Below, piece after piece: positions 1-8,326 of a stretch of DNA of 64,000 bases. A model generated the notes under the pieces. The model saw only the letters and a list, made by a program, of their open reading frames with translations. It searched no databases and was not told where the DNA came from. Position 1 is the first letter of the stretch, and the number at the start of each line of letters is the position of its first letter. This stretch comes from Atrichornis clamosus (Eukaryota; Chordata; Aves; Passeriformes; Menuridae), in assembly GCA_013400975.1 (NCBI GenBank), contig WBMZ01005358.1:1-64000 (forward strand), in the 5' to 3' direction. The translations under genes were made by a program, and so were the position numbers.

Positions 1-110
1 TTGCAGCAGGGGCAGAGGTGGCATTGCTGTCAGCGGTGGCAGAAATGGTAGCAGTGGTAGCAGCGGCAGACGTGGCAGAGGTGGCAGAGGTGGTAGTAGT
101 GGCCGCATAG
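1..110. repeat. Imperfect GGCAGAGGT-type trinucleotide-rich tandem repeat
   Basis: About 100 bases of imperfect repeats built from ggc/aga/ggt/agc triplets. Read on the minus strand they code a low-complexity Ala/Thr/Ser run (units such as TSATSA), much like the plus-strand repeat near 6,864-6,994. The window edge cuts the repeat. Just beyond it, at about 108-125, the plus strand has a donor-like tgtggtaagaaag; the same bases read on the minus strand give a pyrimidine tract ending in cacag. With no known exon nearby I attach no function to either. Confidence 0.5.
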
Positions 111-599
111 CAATCTCTGTGGTAAGAAAGAAAAAGCACGATCAGAAGTGGGACGAAGAAAAGCACCTTGCCCCATCTTATCCTCACGATTTGCCATCTG
201 ATCCAGGGCTGGCTGCAGGTCCTTTGTATCGCTGGCTTTCAGGGAAAGCAGGAGGTCAAAATTTAGGGGCAGAAGCAGGGGTGCAGGACTGGGAGCAGGG
301 CCTTGGGTCCTGTGGGGAGCTGCAGGGCTGGGCCTTGGCTGTGGGGCATCCATGGGCTCAGCACTCTGTAAATCCCTGACCCTGCCTGCCCCGGGCAGGG
401 CCGGCATTGGCCCCCAGCCTCCAGGAGGCTTCAGGATGCCCGGGCCACCTGCCCAGCCCCATGAAGCTGCTGGCTGTGCCCACCGGGTGTTCCAGGCCAC
501 CGCGTTTGGATACTGCAGCAGGACGGGACCGGCTCTGGGGTACGGTGTGTGCCCAGGAGCAGGAGCACAAGGGGGAATGTCTGGGAAGTGAGAATTGTA
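111..599. other. GC-rich stretch, unassigned
   Basis: Nothing recognisable. Both strands have long open frames, as expected in GC-rich DNA, and none resembles a known domain to me. By position it should hold the first half of gag of the retrovirus that follows, but I cannot see matrix or capsid motifs. An aataaa lies at 611-616 on the plus strand, followed by a T-rich stretch, which could be a chance polyadenylation signal. Confidence 0.3.
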
Positions 600-1095
600 C
601 CTGGAAGGAATAAAGTTTGCTTTTAAGGATTTTGTTTGCATCACTGGAGGACTGAATGATTTTGCAGAAAACTCGGCAGCTATGGGAGAATGAGAACTCC
701 CATGCAGCAGTGGGGTGGGCTGGAATCAGCCCCTGGAGGAGTTGGTTAGAAAAAAGCATGGCAAGTGTGTGTGAGAAAGTATAAGGAAAAGGCAAAAATG
801 AAGACAAAGGCGATAGCAGAGTTTCTACAGCCCTTGAGGGATGAACCGCAGGGCTCAAGGGGGCCTCCAGGGCTGAGGGCCTGGGGTCGGCCACAAGGAT
901 GGGGCAGAGGCATTGCCTTCCTTGGCAGGGGAGAGCTGAAACAGCGGCTGGGAAGGAATCAGTGCTCCAGCTGCAGGGCAGTGGGAGTGTCTGCAGAGAC
1001 AGGGGGACCCTCAGGAGAAGGGAGCCCAGCAGTTGATGGGGATGGATTTTTCGCGGTGTCAGAACTCCCATTATAACCGAGACCCACCACACTGG
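600..1095 (+). pseudogene. gag: Endogenous retrovirus gag remnant (nucleocapsid end)
   Basis: This is probably the C-terminal end of gag from a gammaretrovirus-like endogenous virus. An open stretch at 765-1,076 runs from a Lys/Glu-rich segment (coding KYKEKAKMKTK) into a basic region and then RNQCSSCRAVG. That matches the first half of a nucleocapsid zinc knuckle, which binds the viral RNA during packaging. The two cysteines of the CxxC fall at 963-974. The expected His and last Cys of the CCHC finger cannot be found downstream in frame, so the finger is broken. Upstream capsid sequence is at best faintly visible around 660-760. The protease DTG follows about 75 bases after this reading frame ends, the right gag-pro order. 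The call rests on the CxxC context and the position; I am moderately sure. Confidence 0.55.
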
Positions 1096-1455
1096 AGCCC
1101 TTGAGAACATTCAGCGTGGGTCTGAATCAACAGGAGGTGTTTCCTGATAGACACAGGGTCCTCTCGATCCACTTTGAATTTCATACCTAAGGGGAAAAAT
1201 TGTCAAGAAGTTCTTTGATTATTCAGGAGGTAAGTGGGAAAGATAAGGGAATGTGTTTTATTCAACCACTATTAGATGTGGGGGACAGGTTTGAAATACA
1301 TGAATTTCTCTCTGTTCCTAACTGTGATTATAATTTACTGGGAAGAGATTTGATGATTAAATTGGGAATCGAAATTAATATTGTAAAGGGTGATACAGAG
1401 GCCAATACTGTTGTGAGAGTTGCTGTTGTACAGCGTTACTGTTGTAACTTTGTGT
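1096..1455 (+). pseudogene. pro: Endogenous retrovirus protease, frameshifted
   Basis: Remnant of the retroviral aspartic protease, which cuts the Gag and Gag-Pol polyproteins. The catalytic Asp-Thr-Gly is at 1,150-1,158 and is followed by Ser-Ser. About 45 bases later the reading frame changes. The C-terminal half of the enzyme reads in a different frame (1,200-1,456), with the typical closing motif LLGRDLM around 1,337-1,357. A stop precedes the DTG in its own frame. Spacing between the active site and the LLGRD motif, about 65 codons, fits gammaretroviral proteases. It is continuous with the reverse transcriptase below, so this is the start of one pol region. It cannot make a working enzyme as it stands. 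Confidence 0.8.
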
Positions 1456-1838
1456 AAAATTCCTGAGAAGGCCAATGCTGGAGGGAACCCAGAAATGGGG
1501 GCAGTCCCAGGGAATGATGGAAAATTAAAAATGGAGCCTCTCCAAATTACTGTGAAGCAAACAGGACAAGTGGTGTCTAAAAAGGACTTCCAGCCTGTTC
1601 TTGAGTCCCTATTAAAGGCAGGTCTTTTGGAGCCATGTCTGTCTCCCTATAACACCTCTATCGTGCCAGTTAAGAAACCGGATGGAACCTCCAGGATGGT
1701 GCAAGACTTAAGAATAATAAATGAAATTGTCCGACCAAGGCATCCCACCATTCCGGATCCTTATACCATCCTGAATCAGACCCCTTCTACACATCAGTAT
1801 TATTCAGCACTTGATTTGAAGGGTGCTTTCTAGGGATG
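1456..1838 (+). pseudogene. pol: Endogenous retrovirus reverse transcriptase, N-terminal part
   Basis: Fingers and first part of the palm of a gammaretrovirus-like reverse transcriptase, open from 1,420 to 1,833. Visible landmarks in order are a Q-TGQVVSKKDFQPVLESL segment, the LLEPCLSPYNTSIVPVKKP block, the RMVQDLRIINEIV block, and SALDLKGAF. The last carries the first catalytic Asp of the palm (the D of ALDLK) near 1,810. A stop codon, tag at 1,831-1,833, follows at once, and 5 bases after it a foreign LTR interrupts the gene. The rest of the enzyme resumes at 2,817. The family match is strong and the gene is clearly broken. Confidence 0.9.
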
Positions 1839-1843
1839 CCTGC

Positions 1844-2811
1844 TGTTGGGGGTTGAGTTCTTTTCAGGAAATTTCTTTCCATTCTGTCACCCAGGAAATG
1901 GGATGGGTCATTGTCAATACAATAGGGCTAGCTGGAGTCTTAAAACTCCATTTGAATCACTGTGCCATTGACACAGAACAGTGGGTGTGGTTAGCAGTCT
2001 CTTAGCCAGGAAGGAGCCTCTCAGACTTTCTCTTCGCCCAGCGTGCAGAGACAGTAGTGTGGTTTCTGGCTGTGGGAGCTCACCTACACAGCTGCCCACT
2101 GCCCACTACTGTGGTGGCGGTCCTCCCTGCTGTTTTGCTGGACACCTGCATCATCCGCTACTGTATCACCGCCGGTAGAGCCTCTCCAGCTGCATGAGTG
2201 CTCCAGGGGAAGCCGGGCTCCTCCCGCATCTTCTCTCTCTCCCTCCAGAGAGAGCCAGCTGCCTGCCACTTGGGCAGAAGACCCCAGCTTGCTGCCACCA
2301 TCAGGAGACAGCACCGGACACGTGACAAACCCGGGAAAACTGAGACCCTTCCCCTTGCACCTTCTCCCTGCTTCTCCTCTCAGGGCTGCCATTGTGCTGA
2401 GAGGTTCCCGAGCCCATGCGGGAGCGCCCCCTGCAGCTGCGGGGGACTCATCGCAGCCCCTCCCCCCCAACTCCCTCTCCAGCGCCTCCTCCCTGCAGCC
2501 GCGCGTGCGGTACTGCAGCCTCCCTGCCTCACCATCGCCCCCTGCTGAGTGTGGCTGTAACTACACCGCAGGGGAAACCACGAGACGGGCACGAAGTCTG
2601 TTACTGTTTTTTTGTTGTTATTGTTGTTTATTCTTATATATTTTTTTATATACATACATTTTAGTAAAGAAATGCTATTCCTTTTCCCAAATTTGTGCTC
2701 ATAAGCCTCGTGATTTTCGAAATTACGATAATTCAGGGAAAAGGGTATTTTCTTCCATTCCAGGAAGGTTCCCACCTTCCTTGGCAGATGTCTGTCTTTC
2801 AAACTAAGACA
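1844..2811 (+). mobile_element. Solo LTR (ERVL-like) inserted in the pol gene, TSD cctgc
   Basis: A 968-bp element that begins TGTTGGGGG and ends CTAAGACA. It splits the reverse transcriptase between its first and second palm segments. The 5 bases cctgc occur immediately before it (1,839-1,843) and immediately after it (2,812-2,816), a perfect target-site duplication. If the element and one cctgc are ignored, the pol reading frame is continuous across the site, which confirms the ends. The 5' two thirds are GC-rich. The 3' third is AT-rich, with ttatatatttttttatatac, an agtaaa near 2,663, and a tail resembling the U5 of bird ERVL-type LTRs that I recall; this gives the plus orientation. No coding region. 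A 5-bp duplication is usual for class III (ERVL) integrases. Confidence 0.82.
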
Positions 2812-2816
2812 CCTGC

Positions 2817-3190
2817 CCACAGAGGACACTAAACAGTGTTTGGCTTTTGAGTGGGAACAAGAGGAAGAAGGGAAAATGGTGAAACAACAATTGACGTGGA
2901 CAGTCCTCCTTCAGGGATTTACAGAGTCAACGGTTTTGTTTGAGCAAGCCTTGAAGAAAATATTGAGGGAGTTTACTCCACCCTCAGGAGTGAGGTTGTT
3001 ACAGTATGTGGCTGATCTGCTTTTATCAGGGGAACAGGAAAAGGTGATTGAAGAGGCTACTGTGAAGCTGCTTAATTTTTCTGCTGAAAAGGGCCTTAAA
3101 GTGTCTGAAAAGAATGCACAGTTTGTGAACAAAAAGGTTAAATATTTAGGACACATTTTTGACTGGAGGTTTACAGTGTATTGATCCAGA
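2817..3190 (+). pseudogene. pol: Endogenous retrovirus reverse transcriptase, palm with mutated YVDD
   Basis: Second part of the reverse transcriptase, open from 2,840 to 3,181. It shows the FEWEQEE and QLTWTVLLQGF blocks expected before the active site, then FEQALKKIL, and the active-site region LLQYVADLLLSG. The normal Tyr-Val-Asp-Asp reads Tyr-Val-Ala-Asp here (3,005-3,016, codons tat gtg gct gat). One catalytic aspartate is therefore replaced, and the polymerase would be inactive even without the other breaks. It closes with VKYLGHIF, the primer-grip/thumb block. A stop (tga) lies at 3,182-3,184. Confidence 0.9.
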
Positions 3191-3960
3191 AAAGAAATTT
3201 GAATTATGTGTGGGTGTTAAACAGAGCCATGGTAAAGGAACTTTAGTACAAGAACACAGGGGAACAGGGGCCTGTTGCTTGTTTTTCTAAAATGTTAAAC
3301 CTAGTGCCAGAGGCTCTCCCCATTGTTTACAAAATCGTGCAGCCAGGGCCTTAATGATAGCTGAGACCCGAACGTTCATGACAAGAGGGTCTCTTATTGT
3401 TAAAGTCTCCCATCAAGTTAAAGCTTTGTTAACTGAAAGAGCCTCTAAGTGGAGGAGCAGTGCTCAGTTATTACAGTATGAATCTTGTTTAATGGAACCA
3501 GAGGGTTTGGAATGGAGAAGTGGGGCAGGGTTTAACTCAGCCTCCTGTTTGAACAGCCCTGAGGAGAGGGGCTGGGAAGAAACCCACAACTGCATTCAAG
3601 CGAGAGATCTCCAGACCTGGGCTAGGAAAGATTTATGAGACACCCCCTGGCCCAAGGGAGAAAATGTGTTTACTGATGGGTCTTCAAGAGTGGTAGGAGG
3701 AAAAAGGGTTACAGGATATGCAGCTATTGAGGGAAGGGACTTAGAGAAAGGGGGTAGATTACATGGTCAGCTCAAAGGGAAGAGCTGTGTGTGCTTGTAG
3801 GAGCCTATGAATTACATCAGGGAAAAGAGTGAACATTTTTACGGATTCTAAGTACGCATGTGCGGTGGTCCATGCGTTTGGAAAACTCTGGGAGGAAAGA
3901 GGTTTATTAACCTGCAAGGGAAAAACATTGACTCATGGGAGCTGAATTACTTGCCCTTTG
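3191..3960 (+). pseudogene. pol: Endogenous retrovirus connection and RNase H region
   Basis: This follows the polymerase domain in pol order, with several frame changes and stops. The connection segment is visible at 3,354-3,500 as SHQVKALLTERASKW followed by QLLQYE. The RNase H domain, which degrades the RNA strand of the hybrid, starts at 3,663-3,680 with NVFTDG, giving the first catalytic Asp at 3,675-3,677. A later catalytic Asp lies in DSKYA at 3,844 onward. Between them are stops and a frame change near 3,795-3,830. The order and spacing match gammaretroviral RNase H. It is non-functional. Confidence 0.8.
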
Positions 3961-5290
3961 GAGGTGGTGAATTTCCCAAAAGGGGTGGCAATAATCCATG
4001 TTAGGTACACCAGGCAGGGCATCAGAGGAGGCAATAGGGCATCGACTGGCAGAGGAAGAGGCTCGGGAAGCAGCACTTTTGCCAGAGTCCAAAATTTTTG
4101 CCAGAGTCTAAAATCCTCCCTTTGCTCCCAGTGGCTCCACTGCTGCCAGAGAAACTGTCTTTTCTACCAGAGGAGTTGAAGATAATTAAAAATAGTTGGG
4201 CAGAGGCAAGAGGGGATAATTGGTTTACAAGGGATGGTAAACAATGGATACCAAAAGCTCTGGCCCTACAAATATTAAAACAACTCCATGAAGGGAGTCA
4301 CTGGGGCTCTGAGGATTAGCAGGATGTGCCGCCTTGGGGCTTTTTGCTCCGGCAAAAGGAGCTGTTGAAGGTTGCTGGATTTGTGCCAAAGGCAATGGCC
4401 AGGTTACAAAGAAATTTGCCAGGGGAGGGAGGTCTTAGTCTGTAGGTCCTTTCCAATGATGCCAGGTAGATTTTACTGAAATGCCCTGAGTGGGAAGGCT
4501 TAAGTATCTTCTGCTAAGAGTATGTCAGCCAGCAGGGTGGCCAGAAGCATCTCCAGTTGCTTCAGCAACTACTGTATCAGTCATTGAAGTATTTTTGGAA
4601 CAAATAATTCCAAGATATGGGATTGTGGAGGCAATAGACTCAGTGGAACTCATTTTACAGGAAAGATCCTTCAAGGTGTTATGGCTGCTTTAGGAATCCA
4701 ATGAGACCTCCAATCCTCCTGGCAACCTCAGAGTTCAGGCCGAGTAGAAAGAATGAATGGAGAAATAAAGAAACATCTTTTAAAATTTGTGTTAGAAACT
4801 CAGATGCCATGGGTACAACTGTTGCCATTAGCTTTAGCAGAGAAAGAATCAAACCCCAAGGGGATATTTCATTATCCTCCTTTGAATTAATGTTTGGAAT
4901 TCCTTTTGCTGTTAATTCTCAACCCAGCAGGGAGGTGGAGACAAGTGATGTATATTTAACACAGTCTGTGACCAGTCTCTTGTGAAGTCTCTTTGACAAG
5001 AAGCCCAGTTAGCACAGACCCTGCCTTTGGACTTTGCTGTTCACAACAGCCAACCAGGAAATTGGGTCCCAGTTAAGCAGTGGAAGGAAGCACCACTTAT
5101 GACAAAATGCTGAGGACCTTTCCAAATGTTACTGACCAGAGAAAGAGCTGCCAAGACAGCTGAGCATGGGTGGACCCATCACACCCCGGCCAAAGTCTCT
5201 AAACACGCAGAGATTTGGGCTTCTCAGCTGGAGGAAAAAGATGGGAGACCTCAGCTAACTCTCCACAAAAGTAGAACAGATCAGTAGCCA
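3961..5290 (+). pseudogene. pol: Endogenous retrovirus integrase, broken
   Basis: Integrase region; this enzyme joins viral DNA to the host genome. The HHCC zinc-binding domain begins after a linker at 4,098-4,280. LHEGSHWG (around 4,286) supplies the two histidines, and GCWIC (around 4,372-4,386) the two cysteines, in a different frame. The catalytic core shows QVDFTEMP near 4,462-4,486, with the first Asp, and then IIPRYGIVEAIDS near 4,603-4,640. A segment coding ERMNGEIKK near 4,748-4,775 holds the final Glu region. A C-terminal segment with PGNWVPVKQWKE near 5,055-5,090 and GWTHHT near 5,168-5,185 matches the gammaretroviral integrase tail. Several stops and frameshifts separate these blocks. 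Confidence 0.8.
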
Positions 5291-5618
5291 CAGATCATCT
5301 ACAGTGACTTCTAGTGATTAGGGGACCAAGAGGAACTGTCATTGCCTACTTTATGCTAAGTTGTTGCTTTGTATTTACTCACCACATCTGGTGCAGGGGC
5401 CAGATGTGGAAAAGTTAGGAGGATTGGTTCAAATGTTGATTTTTATATCATGCCAGGTGGTTAAAAAAATGAAGTTAGTGATAATTGAGGTTTGTCAAGA
5501 CAAATTGAGAGATAAGAAGCGGCCTCAAACAGGCGTTCCTAGCAGGGGTGGATAGGAAAGATGGGTGCTGATGTCTTCACAAACAGCTCAGTGGGTGAGG
5601 GTCTTTAAGAAGGATGGG
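5291..5618 (+). pseudogene. env: Short env remnant and polypurine tract
   Basis: Only about 330 bases separate the integrase tail from the 3' LTR, whereas env is normally near 2 kb. Nearly all of the envelope gene is therefore missing. An open stretch at 5,361-5,552 (64 codons) has no envelope motif that I recognise, so the env label rests on position alone. A purine-rich run, aagaaggatggg, at 5,608-5,619 is a plausible polypurine tract next to the start of the LTR. Loss of env is common in old copies that spread within the germ line, but here a simple deletion explains it equally well. Confidence 0.4.
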
Positions 5619-6085
5619 TGTGAATGGTTCTCAGTGTCTCTGGGAACTTCAGCCGACATGGGTTTGTTACAGAACTCAGGGGTTTGAGCAGAGAGTTGGA
5701 ACTCCCAAATTTCAGGAGAAATGGGACAAATGGGTCTGCACAAAGTTTATTGCAGAGCCCCGATGCTCTGAACTTCTGGGGGAGCCCTGGAACCCAGACA
5801 GTCTGAACTTCTGAACTTTGGGGGAAATGAGGAGCCATGATCAAGGAGGGAATATGTGGTAGGTGGTTCGGGAAGGCTGAACCTTCCTGGTACCTCAGCC
5901 AATGGAAAAACAAAGAGGCAACATGTGGCCAGGAGTTTACGATAAAAGGAGGCTGTGTCCTCTAAAACCTCGAGAGAGACCCCACGGGGTATGGCCTGGT
6001 GGATTCTGCCCCTTTATTCGAATAAAGTGACAGGACTCCTCTGTCTCCTTTCTATACATGGCTTTTCATGGTGTGATTTTCCACA
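5619..6085 (+). mobile_element. 3' LTR of the gammaretrovirus-like element
   Basis: Proposed 467-bp LTR with ends TGTGAATG and TTTTCCACA, placed directly after a polypurine tract. Inside, in the right order for U3-R-U5, are a CCAAT box, a gataaaagga TATA-like box and an aataaa polyadenylation signal. The orientation matches the upstream pol gene. No matching 5' LTR occurs between base 1 and the gag remnant, so the element is either cut by the window edge or lacks its 5' end. The exact ends are inferred from the TG/CA rule and could be off by a few bases. Confidence 0.65.
5897..6026 (+). promoter_or_regulatory. LTR promoter and poly(A) signals
   Basis: agccaat at 5,897-5,903 (CCAAT box), gataaaagga at 5,941-5,950 (TATA-like), expected start of R about 25-30 bases later, and aataaa at 6,021-6,026. 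Their spacing is that of a retroviral LTR promoter followed by its own polyadenylation signal. Confidence 0.6.
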
Positions 6086-6863
6086 CCCTCTGCCCTGCAA
6101 AGGCAATGAGGAGCCCCAGTCCGCAGGCAGAGCCCTGAGGGACACCCCTCATCCCTGGCCTCCCGCGGGACATGGAGCCACCGCCCACAAATCCCTGGCG
6201 TGTCCAGCCAGCCAATTCCTCCTGCCCTGAACAGCTAAGCCTGCAACCCCTGGGCTCTGCAGGGTGGGGCTGGGGCTGTCGTGTGTCAGCATGGCCAAAG
6301 CTCTCAGGGCTCTGGGCACAGCAGGGGCTACAACTGCACAAGTCCAGGGGCAGCTCCGTGCTGGAGGCAGTGGGTTTGGCTTTGATGGGGTGCTTAAGGA
6401 GCACAGAACCCTGGGGTGCCCACTCCCAAGAGAGCCACTCTCTGAGGATGAAACAGCTCCCTGGATGGCTCTGCGGCAGAGGATGATGGAGATGGATGAT
6501 GAAATGGACAAGGAGAAGGGGAACCCCAACTCTCAGCCTTGCCAGGGCCAACTGCGGAGCCTGCGGAGGAGGCCAAGACTGATGGATGAGACAGGAGGGA
6601 GAGGCCAGGGGAGGGACAGGGCCAGGATTTTCCGTCTGTCAAGGGAGACGCCTCCATCCCACGCGTCCTTCTCCACTTCCTCCTCTTCCTCCTCTTCAAA
6701 GATGGACATCAAGCTTCCTGCAGTGTGCCTTGGGCAGCTGAAAGTGGGACCCAGGAAGCTCCAAGAGCTCAAGGAGCCGCAGGTGGAGCTCAGGCAGCCA
6801 TAGGCAGCTTCGCAGAGTACCCAGAGCCAGGCCCTGTCCCTCTGTGGGCACAGGCTGTCACTG
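6086..6863 (+). other. GC-rich stretch with a Ser-rich open frame, unknown
   Basis: No family recognised. The longest sensible plus-strand frame is 6,264-6,803 (179 codons). It shows an Ala/Gly-rich start, an acidic Met/Asp segment (MMEMDDEMDKEKGN), a basic Arg-rich patch, then a run of serines at about 6,673-6,699. No signal peptide, membrane segment or catalytic motif is visible. It begins just beyond the 3' LTR, so it could be flanking host DNA, part of a second mobile element, or chance coding in GC-rich DNA. Several other frames are open over the same bases, which weakens any coding claim. Confidence 0.25.
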
Positions 6864-6994
6864 CTGCCATGGTGGCCACCACTGTCACTGCTGCCACCTC
6901 TGCCATGGCTGGAACAGCTGGCACCACTGCCACCTGTGCCACAGCTGCCACCTCTGCCATGGCAGGAACAGCTGGCACTGCTGCCACCTCTGCC
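6864..6994 (+). repeat. 54-bp tandem repeat coding Ala/Thr-rich units
   Basis: Two near-identical copies at 6,891-6,944 and 6,945-6,994, each starting ctgccacctctgccatgg and then ggaacagctggcac, with degenerate flanks. In one plus frame the unit reads AATSAMAGTAGT with 18-codon spacing. Other frames give Cys/His- or Leu/Pro-rich strings, so the frame used, if any, is not proven. Its resemblance to the minus strand of 1-110 is notable. Confidence 0.7.
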
Positions 6995-7314
6995 TTGCCT
7001 GGAGAGCCCAAGGGACACTCAGAGTTGGGTCACAGAGCTGGGGAGTGCGGGGCAGATGGGGCCACAGCCCCCCAGCACCTGTCCTGGGCATTGCCTGAAG
7101 CCCAACAGCCCTGTGCCCAGGGTGGTATTGCCCCTCCTCAGGGTGGCCCAGGAGGGCACAGCCCCTCTGTCCCTGACCAGGCAGCAGCTGTCTCTGCCAC
7201 CCATCCCCTCGGGGGCTCGTGCCATCGAGCACAGCCTCACCAGCCTGGCACTGCAGCACCACGAGGCCAGGAGGGGCCTGGCACATGCTGGGGCCAGGGA
7301 GGCTCTTGGGCGTC
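6995..7314 (+). other. GC-rich spacer, unknown
   Basis: Open in more than one frame. One frame (6,936-7,331) contains a helical-looking segment with ARAIEHSLTSLALQHHEARR near 7,220-7,280. I do not recognise it. It could belong to the same lost gene as the 11-residue repeats that follow, but that frame does not continue into them. Confidence 0.2.
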
Positions 7315-7856
7315 TTGTCCCAGGAAGATGACTCCTGAGTTCAAGAAGTGTCCCAAAAGGAAGAGGACAGTGTCAATGATCTGTGCCACAGGAATGACAA
7401 GGAAGGACTCTCCCAGCGGGAGAAGGAAAATGACAGCAATCTTTCCCGAGGGGAGCACAGCCTTGTAAAAGACCTGTCCCAACAGAAAAAGGACAAGTAG
7501 TGTCCCCAAGAGGAAGATGACCTAAAGAAACATCCCAAGGGGGAAAGGACAACGAGCTCTCCCAAGGGGAAAACAACAGTGATTCAGAGCTGTTGTTTGG
7601 GTGAAGACAACCACAAAAAAGAGCTGTCCCAAGGGGTGAGTGACAGTGACAAGGAGCTGTCCCAAGGGAATAACAGCAACGACAAAAAGTTTTCCCAAGA
7701 AGAAGGCAAACATGACAAAGAGCTGTCTTTTGGGAAAGACTATAATGTCCAAGACTTGTCCCAATCGGAAGAAGATGATGATGATGATGAGCTCTCCCAA
7801 GGGACAGATGACAGGTACAATGAACTGTGCCAATGGGAGGAAAGCAGCACCCAGTG
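7315..7856 (+). pseudogene. Decayed gene piece with 11-residue (33-bp) acidic repeats, function unknown
   Basis: A run of 33-bp units. Five 33-bp units and one 36-bp unit are clear, starting at 7,621, 7,654, 7,687, 7,720, 7,753 (36 bp) and 7,789; a looser unit follows at 7,822-7,854. The consensus is roughly K-E-L-S-Q-G-x-x-x-x-D, for example KELSQGNNSND. Older, degraded units extend back to about 7,318, for example LSQREKENDSN and LSRGEHSLVKD. In the repeat frame there are stops at 7,336-7,338 and 7,498-7,500 and a pair of compensating frameshifts between about 7,500 and 7,603. A block of five Asp codons lies at 7,774-7,788. The protein would be acidic, hydrophilic and probably disordered. 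The minus strand is also open (7,522-7,890) and gives a hydrophobic 11-residue repeat, which I take to be the antisense shadow. I do not recognise the family. Confidence 0.5.
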
Positions 7857-8320
7857 CATCCTCACTGGCACATGTCCACTGGTGCCCCACAAGACTGGGA
7901 AGGTTGGTTTGTCATGTTGGAGACAAAGCTCCCTCAGCCGCTGACCAGGAGGGCCCCGCTTGTGGGTATGGACAGACCCCAGAGCTCGTCACCTGAAATG
8001 CCAGATTCGCAGGAAGTGTCCGGACATCAGAAGGCACTGGAGTGGCTGGAAGCCAATTTCCTCAACAATTATGGTGCTGAGGAGGACAAAGAGGAGAAAG
8101 ATGACCGACACAAAGGACTGCTCTGACAGAAATGGGGCGATGACAAACCGGGGGCCTGATGGCAAGACCTGGTGGACTCCATGCCTTTCATTTTAAAAAA
8201 ATCTTACTACTTGACTATAATTTGTCAATTCATCAATTTGGGAAGCTGTTATTGAAATTAAAAGGTAAGTTTTTTCTTATAACATTTTTGAAAATAAATT
8301 GGTCTCATCTTTGGATCTTA
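7857..8320 (+). other. Stretch after the 11-residue repeats, unknown
   Basis: The first 270 bases stay GC-rich. They hold short open frames with charged sequence (for example EEDKEEKDDRHK near 8,080-8,120) that may be the tail of the repeat gene. After about 8,190 the composition drops sharply to AT-rich. The last 6 bases before the next element, tattca (8,321-8,326), are its target duplication. Confidence 0.3.
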
Positions 8321-8326
8321 TATTCA

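Noticed and set aside
30..644. 204-codon open frame on the minus strand with Cys/His repeats
   Set aside because: The Cys/His pattern comes from the simple repeat at 1-110 and its spacing is not that of a zinc finger.
358..1110. 250-codon open frame on the minus strand
   Set aside because: It runs antisense through the gag remnant, has no recognisable domain, and long frames are expected in GC-rich DNA.
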